Assembly (NCBI GenBank): GCA_002473085.1
Contig: DKTP01000104.1
Location: forward strand, 10,582-22,595
Reading direction: 5' to 3'
DNA length: 12,014 bases
Origin: Anaerolineales bacterium UBA7227
GTDB lineage: Bacteria > Chloroflexota > Anaerolineae > Anaerolineales > Villigracilaceae
Position 1 is the first letter of the stretch, and each line of letters opens with the position of its first letter. The notes under the pieces are model-generated. The model worked only from the letters and a program-made list of their open reading frames with translations, did not search any database and was not told the DNA's origin. This document shows, one piece after another, positions 7,097 through 12,014 of this stretch. The position numbers and the translations under genes were made by a program.

Positions 7097-7438
7097 TCAA
7101 CCGCCCGCGATCTTCACCTTGTATCCCAATTTCCGCAGGACTTCCGCGACCCGTTCCCGCTGCTCGCCCTGAATTTCAATGGCGTCTTCACGGACCGTCC
7201 CGCCGCTCCCGCAGGCTTGTTTGAGCGTTTTCGCCAGGCTTTTCAAATCATCGTCCGTTAGAACCAGATTCCTGACCAGCGTCACTACCTTCCCGCCGCG
7301 CCCGCTTTTATCGCGGTGCAGGTAGGCGGTTTGCTGTCGCGGCGGAAGCGGCCTGGTATTGACGGGAGCCTGCGATTGTTTTCGCAAGTCGCCGCTTTCG
7401 GAAGACCAGACCGTTTTAGAATCCTCGCCGGGCGCCAC
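7097..7438 (-). CDS. eIF1/SUI1-like translation factor (YciH family), GTG start
   Basis: This small basic protein of the SUI1/eIF1 fold is 113 residues from the chosen start. The diagnostic C-terminal half reads GRGGKVVTLVRNL (about 46-58), CGSGGTVRED (76-85), AIEIQGEQRERV (86-97) and LRKLGYKVKIAGG (101-113). Bacterial YciH-type proteins bind the small ribosomal subunit and have been linked to initiation fidelity and stress; the role here is inferred. I chose GTG at 7438-7436 because GGGGAGG inside the end of pstB lies 10 bases upstream and only one base separates the pstB TAA from the GTG. An upstream in-frame ATG at 7594 exists, but its extra 52 residues are pstB read in another frame and do not look like the family. 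It is the last gene of the pst run and converges on metVF across 62 bases. Confidence 0.85.
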   Translation of the reverse strand: MAPGEDSKTVWSSESGDLRKQSQAPVNTRPLPPRQQTAYLHRDKSGRGGKVVTLVRNLVLTDDDLKSLAKTLKQACGSGGTVREDAIEIQGEQRERVAEVLRKLGYKVKIAGG

Positions 7439-7439
7439 G

Positions 7440-8195
7440 TTAGCCAAACCTCCCCGTGACGTAATCCTCGGTGCGCTTATCCCTCGGATTGGTGAAGATA
7501 TCCTGTCCCGCCCGGAACTCCACCAGTTGGCCTTGCAGGAAAAACGCGGCATGGTCGGCGGTGCGGGCGGCTTGCTGGACGGAGTGCGGGACAAGGACGA
7601 TGGTATAGTCTTTCTTCAACTCCTGCAGGGCGGCCTCCACTTTGCCGGTGGAGATGGGATCGAGTCCCGAAGTCGGCTCGTCGAGCAGGACGATCTCGGG
7701 CTGGAGCGCCAGGACGCGCGCCAGGCAGACGCGTTGCTGCTGTCCGCCTGAAAGCGCGATGGCGGGATCGTCGAGGCGGTCATTCACCTCGTCCCAGATG
7801 GCCGCGAGACGAAGGCTGCGCTCCACCGCCTCGTCGAGGCGGGCGCGGCGCGTCTCGCCCGCGAGTTCCAGTCCATAGGTCAAATTGCCGCGGATGGACA
7901 TGGGCAGGACAACGGGACGGGCGAAGACCATCCCGACTCTCCGCCGCAGGGCGATCACGTCCGTTTTGGGATCGAGGATGTTTACGCCGTCAATCAAAAT
8001 TTTGCCCGTCGAAGCGCGGACTTCGGTCAGGTCGTTGAGGCGGTTGAGGCAGCGCAGAAGGGTGGACTTGCCGCCGCCCGCAGGTCCGAACAGGACCGTG
8101 ATCTGGTTGGCGGGGATCCCCATGCTCACGCTGCGGAGCGATTCGGTGCCGTCGGAATATTGGAGGGAGAGATTTTCGATGACGATTTTATTCAT
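7440..8195 (-). CDS. pstB: Phosphate ABC transporter ATPase PstB, Q-loop variant
   Basis: This is the ATPase of a Pst-type phosphate importer, acting at the cytoplasmic face on PstC/PstA. The 251-residue length is normal. Motifs seen: Walker A GPAGGGKST (37-45), signature LSGGQ (148-152), Walker B IVLLDEP (168-174), D-loop SGLD and H-loop His204 in VPHSVQQAA. The oddity is the Q-loop: where PstB proteins read VFQKPNPFP, this one reads VFARPVVLP, so the conserved glutamine is alanine (Ala92, codon GCC). The H-loop also reads VPHS rather than VTHN. It follows pstA by 21 bases that are exactly three 7-bp repeat units, and no Shine-Dalgarno is visible before ATG 8195. The C-terminal coding end carries the SD of the SUI1 gene. 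Confidence 0.92.
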   Translation of the reverse strand: MNKIVIENLSLQYSDGTESLRSVSMGIPANQITVLFGPAGGGKSTLLRCLNRLNDLTEVRASTGKILIDGVNILDPKTDVIALRRRVGMVFARPVVLPMSIRGNLTYGLELAGETRRARLDEAVERSLRLAAIWDEVNDRLDDPAIALSGGQQQRVCLARVLALQPEIVLLDEPTSGLDPISTGKVEAALQELKKDYTIVLVPHSVQQAARTADHAAFFLQGQLVEFRAGQDIFTNPRDKRTEDYVTGRFG

Positions 8196-8216
8196 TGGAA
8201 GATGGGCAATTGGAGA
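8196..8216. repeat. Heptad repeat filling the pstA-pstB gap
   Basis: Read on the minus strand, the 21-base gap is three 7-bp units, TCTCCAA, TTGCCCA and TCTTCCA, running straight into the pstB ATG. Nothing resembling a ribosome binding site remains in it. Confidence 0.65.
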
Positions 8217-9071
8217 TCACCACTGGCGTTTGGCGCGGGCGCGCGAGCGGATGATGGTGGCCGTCAGATTCATGCCGAGGACGAAGATGAGCAGGACGAG
8301 GGCGGTCCCGTATTGGATCTGAATCGGCATTTCGGGGATCTGGGTGGAGATGACGAATAAATGATAGGGAAGCGCCATCGTCGCGTCGAAGGGAGAATGA
8401 GGCAGGCGGGGAAGGAAGAAGGCCGCGCCGGTGAACAGGATGGGAGCGGTCTCGCCCGCGGCGCGTTCGAGGCCGAGGATGACTCCCGTCAGGATGCCGG
8501 GCAGCGCCTCCTTAAGGACGATGCGGCGGATGGTCTGCCAGCGCGTCGCGCCGACCGAGATGCTGACGGTGCGGAACGCCTGCGGGACGGCGCGCAGCGC
8601 TTCCTCGGAGGCGCTGATGATGACGGGAAGGGTCATAATGGAGAGGGTCAGCGAGGCGGCCAGAATGCTGGCGCCGAACTTCAGAAAGATGACGAAGAGG
8701 CCGAGTCCGAAGAGTCCGTAGACCACCGAGGGGATGCCCGCCAGGTTGATGATGGCGATGCGGATGAGACGCGTCCACTTGTTATCGGGCGCGTATTCGG
8801 CGAGGTAGATCGCCGCGGCGACTCCGAGCGGGACGGAGAAAACCGCGACGCCGACGGTGAGGTAGAACGTCCCGACGATGGCGGGCAGGATTCCGCCCGC
8901 GCGCATTCCCTCGCGCGGAAAGCCGGAGAGGAATTCCCACGAGAGGGCAGGCGAGCCTTGCGCGAAGATATAGACGACCGTGCCGATGATGGGGACGACG
9001 GTGGCGACGGCCATCAGCGTCATCATGCCGAAGCCGAGGCGTTGGATGAGGTTACGGGTGGAGGAGGTCAT
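8217..9071 (-). CDS. pstA: Phosphate ABC transporter permease PstA
   Basis: This is one of the two membrane subunits of the phosphate importer. The 284-residue protein has about six hydrophobic segments: roughly residues 15-37 (MMTLMAVATVVPIIGTVV), 60-90 (AIVGTFYLTVGVAVFSVPLG), 108-130 (IAIINLAGIPSVVYGLFGLGLF), a segment starting near 134 (ASILAASLTLSIMTLPVII), one in the GVILGLERAAGETAPILF region, and a C-terminal one (ALVLLIFVLGMNLTATII). The ABC-contacting EAA loop reads VSISVGATRWQTIRRIVLKEALPGI. The ERAAGETAPILFTGAA motif is typical of PstA. No Shine-Dalgarno precedes ATG 9071, where the upstream sequence is repeat-derived; Met16 is a possible alternative start. It lies 106 bases downstream of pstC, an unusually long gap for this operon. 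Confidence 0.94.
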   Translation of the reverse strand: MTSSTRNLIQRLGFGMMTLMAVATVVPIIGTVVYIFAQGSPALSWEFLSGFPREGMRAGGILPAIVGTFYLTVGVAVFSVPLGVAAAIYLAEYAPDNKWTRLIRIAIINLAGIPSVVYGLFGLGLFVIFLKFGASILAASLTLSIMTLPVIISASEEALRAVPQAFRTVSISVGATRWQTIRRIVLKEALPGILTGVILGLERAAGETAPILFTGAAFFLPRLPHSPFDATMALPYHLFVISTQIPEMPIQIQYGTALVLLIFVLGMNLTATIIRSRARAKRQW

Positions 9072-9080
9072 GGCGGTGGC

Positions 9081-9115
9081 GGTTGGCGATTGGTAATTAG
9101 AGATTGGAGATTGGT
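9081..9115. repeat. Heptad repeat upstream of pstA
   Basis: Five 7-bp units follow one another: GGTTGGC, GATTGGT, AATTAGA, GATTGGA and GATTGGT. They lie just before the pstA start codon in the pstC-pstA gap, on the 5' side as read on the minus strand. The motif ATTGGTAATT is shared with the acsD-acsC element at 1151-1160. Confidence 0.75.
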
Positions 9116-9143
9116 TCGCGGATTTGCGCGGGCGTTTTAAAAA

Positions 9144-9163
9144 ATCCGTGAAATCCGTGTACA
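9144..9163. repeat. Period-9 TCCGYGT intergenic repeat, copy 2
   Basis: Two cores, ATCCGTG at 9144 and 9153, are 9 bases apart and end in TACAG. They lie between pstC and pstA, next to the heptad block. The ending matches copy 4 at 11170-11180. Confidence 0.5.
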
Positions 9164-9177
9164 GAAAAGCCTGAGCA

Positions 9178-10074
9178 TCAAGACAAGATTCTCTCCGCGC
9201 GTTTTCTGGCGCGGAAGACGACGGACGAGGCCGCGACGTTGACGGCCAGAGAGATGAGGAACAGGACGATGCCGATGAAAAACAAAACGTGGTAGTGGAC
9301 GCTTCCGCTGGCGACCTCGCCCATTTCGGCGGCGATGGTGGCGGTCATCGTGCGGACGGGAGAGAGAATGCTGCCCAGTTTGACCGCCAGGACGGGCGCG
9401 TTGCCGGTCACCATCATCACAGTCATCGTCTCGCCGATGGCGCGTCCGATGCCGAGCATGACGGCGGTGAGAACGCCCGAACGCGCCGCGGGGAGAGTCA
9501 CGCGCCAGATGGTCTGCCAGCGCGTCGCGCCGAGCGCCCAGGCGCCCTCGCGGTACGAGCGCGGGACCGCGTCGAGGGCGTCTTCGGCGATGGAGACGAT
9601 GGTCGGGACGGCGATCCCGCCGAGGAGGATGGACCCGGCCAGGGCGGTCAGACCCGTTGGAAGGTCGAGGAGGCGGCGCAGGTTCGGGGCGAGGACGAGG
9701 ATCCCGAGGAATCCCAGCACGACGGACGGGAGTCCCGCGAGGAGTTCCACGAGCGGCTTGAGAATCTCGCGCACCCAGCGCGGCGCGATCTCGGCAATGA
9801 AGACCGCCGTCGCAATCCCGAAGGGAAAGGCGATCAGCATGGCGCCGACGGTGATGATGAGCGAGCCGGTGACGAGGGGAAGCAGGCCGAAATAATCTTC
9901 GATGGGATACCAGCGGACGGCGAACAGGTCGCTGAGTTTGACTTCGGTCAGGGCGGGCAGGCCTTCTTTGAGGATGAAGAAAAAGATGGCCGCGACGAAG
10001 ACGATGGCAGAATAGCCGCTGATTCGGATGAGGCGGGTGATGAGGTATTCACGCCAGTTGAGGGATTTTTCCAT
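9178..10074 (-). CDS. pstC: Phosphate ABC transporter permease PstC
   Basis: This is the second membrane subunit of the phosphate importer, partner of PstA. The 298-residue protein has an N-terminal membrane helix (about 20-36, SGYSAIVFVAAIFFFIL), a periplasmic segment with SDLFAVRWYPIEDYFGLLPL, then five further hydrophobic segments. The EAA loop reads YREGAWALGATRWQTIWRVTLP, and GIGRAIGETMTVMMVTGNAP is the PstC hallmark. ATG at 10074 has only a weak purine-rich stretch (AAAAGAAA) upstream. It is separated from pstS by 92 bases that hold three hairpins and a period-9 repeat, so its transcription or stability may be set apart from pstS. Confidence 0.94.
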   Translation of the reverse strand: MEKSLNWREYLITRLIRISGYSAIVFVAAIFFFILKEGLPALTEVKLSDLFAVRWYPIEDYFGLLPLVTGSLIITVGAMLIAFPFGIATAVFIAEIAPRWVREILKPLVELLAGLPSVVLGFLGILVLAPNLRRLLDLPTGLTALAGSILLGGIAVPTIVSIAEDALDAVPRSYREGAWALGATRWQTIWRVTLPAARSGVLTAVMLGIGRAIGETMTVMMVTGNAPVLAVKLGSILSPVRTMTATIAAEMGEVASGSVHYHVLFFIGIVLFLISLAVNVAASSVVFRARKRAERILS

Positions 10075-10087
10075 GAGGTTTCTTTTG

Positions 10088-10108
10088 GTACACGGATGAC
10101 GCGGATTT
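10088..10108. repeat. Period-9 TCCGYGT intergenic repeat, copy 3 (minus orientation)
   Basis: On the minus strand this reads AAATCCGCGTCATCCGTGTA followed by CC, with cores 9 bases apart. It lies between pstS and pstC, 14 bases from the pstC start. It is nearly identical to part of copy 4 in the pstS/pstB intergenic region. Confidence 0.5.
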
Positions 10109-10113
10109 TACAG

Positions 10114-10157
10114 ACCCACACGGGTTTCTTCGAGAAAGCCGCAAGTAGAACTTGCGG
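10114..10157. terminator. Hairpin cluster between pstS and pstC (possible attenuator)
   Basis: Three stems sit side by side: 10114-10117 with 10122-10125 (ACCC/GGGT), 10125-10129 with 10133-10137 (TTTCT/AGAAA), and the strongest, 10139-10146 with 10150-10157 (CCGCAAGT/ACTTGCGG, 8 bp, 3-base loop). In the pstS transcript the strong stem lies 10 bases past the stop codon and is followed by CTTTCTC, a weak U-tract. It is better read as a partial terminator or RNA-stabilising stem that keeps pstS mRNA above pstCAB than as a full terminator. Confidence 0.5.
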
Positions 10158-10166
10158 AATCCCTTT

Positions 10167-11060
10167 TTATTTTATCGGCACAAAGCCCAATTGCAAAACG
10201 ATCTCCTGCGCTTCGGGAGAAAATATCCAATCAAGATAGGCCGCTAGGACGCCCGTCGGCTCGCCCGCGGTGTACATATAGAGATCGCGGGCGATGGGAT
10301 AGGTCTTGTCGTTGACCGTCGCGGCGGAGGGCAGCACGTACGGCCCGTCCGCGGCGCGGGCGATGGCGATCACTTTCAGGTCTTTGGGGACGTAGCCCAG
10401 GCCGTCGTAGCCGATGGCGTTGGGATTGTCGCGCACTTCGGCGACGATGCCCTCGGAGGACGGGAGCAGGAGCGTGTCCATCGAGAAGAGGGTCTGGTTG
10501 TCCTTCTCGCCGAGGCGCAGGACGGTTTCGAGGAAGTAGATGTGCGTGCCGGAGTTGGTCTCGCGCGAGAGCCTCACAATGGGACGGTCTTCGCCGCCGA
10601 GTTCCTGCCAGTTGTTGATCTTGCCGCTGTAAATATCGGAGACCTGCTGGAGCGTCAACTCGCCGACGGGGTTTTCGGGATTCACGATGACGGCGATCGC
10701 GTCGCGGGCGATGACATGCTCCACAGGCTGGATGCCGTTCTTCTGCGCCTCGGCTGCCTCTTCGGGTTTGATCTTGCGGGAGGCGTTGGCGATGTCCGCC
10801 GAACCGTTGATGAGGGACGCGAGTCCCGTGCCGGAGCCGCCGCCCGTCACCGAGATGCGCACGTCGGGATGCTCGGCCTGGTATCTCTCCGCCCAGGCGA
10901 GCGCGAGGTTGACGATGGTGTCGGAGCCTTTGTTCTCGATGTAGAGGGCGGGAGAGTTGGAGGAGGCTTGCGAGGAGGAGGTACAGGAAGTGAGGATGAA
11001 TAGAAGAAAGAAGAAAGATGAAAGATGAAAGATGAGGGAAAGGGGGCGAGGCGGGTTCAT
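10167..11060 (-). CDS. pstS: Phosphate-binding lipoprotein PstS
   Basis: This is the extracytoplasmic phosphate-binding protein that feeds PstCAB. The 297-residue protein opens with a lipoprotein signal peptide: hydrophobic core about residues 8-22, lipobox LTSC with Cys26 as the acylated residue, then a Ser-rich linker. Phosphate-binding motifs are clear: GSDT (45-48), GGGSGTGLASL (73-83), DIANASRKI (89-97) and SRETNSGTH (165-173). The C-terminus reads SPEAQEIVLQLGFVPI, typical of the family. The signal-peptide codons coincide with a GAAAGAT tandem repeat on the + strand, an unusual origin for that segment. ATG at 11060 has no ribosome binding site; a TATAAT box ends only 8 bases upstream, which points to a leaderless mRNA. 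Confidence 0.94.
   Translation of the reverse strand: MNPPRPLSLIFHLSSFFFLLFILTSCTSSSQASSNSPALYIENKGSDTIVNLALAWAERYQAEHPDVRISVTGGGSGTGLASLINGSADIANASRKIKPEEAAEAQKNGIQPVEHVIARDAIAVIVNPENPVGELTLQQVSDIYSGKINNWQELGGEDRPIVRLSRETNSGTHIYFLETVLRLGEKDNQTLFSMDTLLLPSSEGIVAEVRDNPNAIGYDGLGYVPKDLKVIAIARAADGPYVLPSAATVNDKTYPIARDLYMYTAGEPTGVLAAYLDWIFSPEAQEIVLQLGFVPIK
11013..11033. repeat. GAAAGAT x3 heptad repeat inside the pstS signal-peptide codons
   Basis: Three perfect tandem GAAAGAT units on the + strand are flanked by further A/G-rich sequence (AGAAGAAAGAAG before, GAGGGA after). On the minus strand they encode part of the hydrophobic signal peptide (LIFHLSSFFFLLF). The 7-bp period is the same as in the intergenic repeats of this window. 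Confidence 0.8.
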
Positions 11061-11068
11061 CGGGGCTG

Positions 11069-11074
11069 ATTATA
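11069..11074 (-). promoter_or_regulatory. -10 box of pstS, leaderless arrangement
   Basis: The minus strand reads TATAAT, a perfect sigma-70-type -10 hexamer, with 8 bases between it and the pstS ATG. A start 6-7 bases beyond the hexamer would fall about 2 bases before the ATG. No good -35 hexamer was found at 16-18 bases. Confidence 0.6.
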
Positions 11075-11140
11075 GCGGAAAAAGGCGGGCGCAAATCCTT
11101 TCATACACAAATTTCACGACAGCACGGATTTCTTAAATCT

Positions 11141-11180
11141 GTCCGTGTAAATCCGCCGAATCCGCGTCATCCGTGTACAG
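11141..11180. repeat. Period-9 TCCGYGT intergenic repeat, copy 4
   Basis: Four TCCG cores start at 11142, 11152, 11161 and 11170 (spacings 10, 9 and 9), ending in GTACAG. The block occupies the divergent pstS/pstB region. A partly palindromic stretch sits to its left, with CACGG at 11123-11127 and CCGTG at 11143-11147. It could be an operator array or simply the largest copy of a dispersed repeat. Confidence 0.55.
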
Positions 11181-11185
11181 AGGAT

Positions 11186-11193
11186 GATAAAAT
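11186..11193 (+). promoter_or_regulatory. -10 box of the second pstB, leaderless arrangement
   Basis: TAAAAT at 11188-11193 is preceded by TGA (11185-11187), making an extended -10 (TGn-TAAAAT). Exactly 6 bases (CACCTC) separate it from ATG 11200, so the expected transcription start is the A of the start codon. The GAGG at 11180-11183 is too far from the ATG to act as an ordinary ribosome binding site and can pair with CCTC at 11196-11199. Confidence 0.55.
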
Positions 11194-11199
11194 CACCTC

Positions 11200-11967
11200 A
11201 TGCCAGAAGCAAACTCCGCCTTTTCAATTCAAAATCTAAACTTCTATTACAGCGCGAAGCGCGCGCTGTCAAACATCACGATGGAGATTCCGCCGCGCAA
11301 GGTGACCGCGCTGATCGGCCCCTCGGGCTGCGGGAAGTCCACGTTCCTGCGCTGCCTGAATCGCATGAACGACACCATCGCGGGGACGCGCGTGGAGGGG
11401 AAGATCCTGCTCGACGGTTCGGACATCTACGCGCCCGACATGGACGTGGTAGACCTGCGCCAGCGCGTAGGGATGGTCTTCCAGAAGCCGAACCCGTTCC
11501 CACAGTCCATCTTCGACAACGTGGCGTTCGGTCCGCGCGTGACGGGACGGGCGGGGAATCGGAGTCAGTTGCAGGGACTGGTGGAGGAGAGTCTCAAACG
11601 CGCCGCGCTGTGGGACGACGTGAAGGACAAATTGCAGGACGACGCCTTCAGCCTCGCGCTGGGACAGCAGCAGCGGTTGTGCATCGCCCGCGTGGTGGCG
11701 ATCCAGCCGGAGGTCATTTTGATGGACGAGTCCACCTCGGCGCTCGACCCGGTCGCGACGCTGCGCGTGGAGGAGTTGATCGCCGAGTTGAAGCGTGATT
11801 ACACCATTGTCATCGTGACGCACAACATGCAGCAGGCGGCGCGCGTCTCGGACGTGACCGGTTTCTTCTGGATGGGCGAACTGGTGGAAGTCTCGGAGAC
11901 GGCGCAGATGTTTATGAAGCCGAAGGAAGAGTTGACCGAGGCGTACATTACGGGGAGGATGGGGTAG
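11200..11967 (+). CDS. pstB: Second PstB-type phosphate ABC ATPase, signature-motif variant
   Basis: This 255-residue ATPase is clearly PstB-like and is divergent from the pstSCAB run. Walker [10 protein letters not shown] (40-48), Q-loop VFQKPNPFP (Gln95) and H-loop [10 protein letters not shown] (His208) are canonical. The ABC signature is altered: SLALGQQQR (about 151-159) where LSGGQQQR is expected. Walker B reads [12 protein letters not shown], with Ser178 in place of the usual Pro after the catalytic Glu177. The protein is full length and well conserved elsewhere ([11 protein letters not shown]-terminus), so it is not a decayed copy. It may act with the other ATPase as a mixed dimer, replace it under other conditions, or head a separate transcript continuing past the window (phoU would be a natural neighbour but is not visible). 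Confidence 0.92.
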   Translation: MPEANSAFSIQNLNFYYSAKRALSNITMEIPPRKVTALIGPSGCGKSTFLRCLNRMNDTIAGTRVEGKILLDGSDIYAPDMDVVDLRQRVGMVFQKPNPFPQSIFDNVAFGPRVTGRAGNRSQLQGLVEESLKRAALWDDVKDKLQDDAFSLALGQQQRLCIARVVAIQPEVILMDESTSALDPVATLRVEELIAELKRDYTIVIVTHNMQQAARVSDVTGFFWMGELVEVSETAQMFMKPKEELTEAYITGRMG

Positions 11968-11969
11968 CC

Positions 11970-12014
11970 CAGTGAGCAGTGTTCAGTGATCAGTGAGCAG
12001 TGAGCAGTGAGCAG
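11970..12014. repeat. CAGTGAG heptad tandem repeat at right edge
   Basis: Six 7-bp units begin two bases after the pstB stop: CAGTGAG, CAGTGTT, CAGTGAT, then CAGTGAG three times, and a partial CAG at the window end. The array probably continues outside. It is the most regular of the heptad arrays here. Confidence 0.9.

Noticed and set aside
7439..7594. Longer SUI1 protein starting at the upstream ATG (7594)
   Set aside because: The extra 52 residues are pstB sequence in another frame, whereas GTG at 7438 has a good ribosome binding site and yields the normal family length.
8361..10239. Long open frames on the plus strand opposite pstA and pstC
   Set aside because: The translations are low-complexity Asp/Gly/Arg-rich, as expected from antisense of GC-rich membrane-protein genes; PstA and PstC are clearly encoded on the minus strand.
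11098..11122. PHO-box-like direct repeat (TTTCA at two places 13 bases apart)
   Set aside because: The copies are short and their spacing does not match the 11-bp period of known Pho boxes; not enough to call an operator.
11200..11967. Second pstB as a decaying pseudogene
   Set aside because: Apart from the signature and one Walker B neighbour, all motifs and the full length are intact with no frameshift or stop, which argues for a functional variant.

Overview
The window is about 12 kb of GC-rich, densely coded bacterial DNA. The gene content, the protein sequences and the style of the short intergenic repeats suggest a member of the Chloroflexota, most likely class Anaerolineae. That placement is inference from recognised sequence style, not from a search.

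Left half (193-7034, all + strand). Five genes form the carbonyl/methyl-transfer part of the Wood-Ljungdahl (reductive acetyl-CoA) pathway: acsD, acsC, acsV, acsE and a fused metV-metF. MetVF reduces methylene-tetrahydrofolate to methyl-tetrahydrofolate. AcsE moves the methyl group to the cobalt of the corrinoid iron-sulfur protein (AcsC plus AcsD). AcsV (RACo) uses ATP to rescue that protein when its cobalt is oxidised. The CO dehydrogenase/acetyl-CoA synthase catalytic subunits are not in the window.

Right half (7097-11967). A convergent minus-strand cluster, pstS-pstC-pstA-pstB-SUI1, encodes a high-affinity phosphate ABC transporter followed by a small eIF1/SUI1-like protein. A second, divergent PstB-type ATPase gene lies on the + strand beyond pstS. 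The two ATPases carry different departures from consensus (no Q-loop glutamine in one, a degenerate signature motif in the other). In a mixed dimer both would fall on the same ATP site. pstS and the second pstB each have a -10-like box placed so that transcription would begin at or within about 2 nt of the start codon.

Non-coding space is scarce but strikingly structured. Most short gaps are filled with degenerate tandem repeats with a 7-bp period (different sequence in each gap), some followed by their own reverse complement so that they can fold. A second family has a period of about 9 bp around TCCGYGT and occurs in four gaps. A nested palindrome fills the first 95 bases. Repeat-like DNA also appears inside genes: the pstS signal-peptide region (7-bp period) and a segment of acsV (8-bp period). 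No tRNA, rRNA, CRISPR array, transposase or convincing riboswitch was seen.
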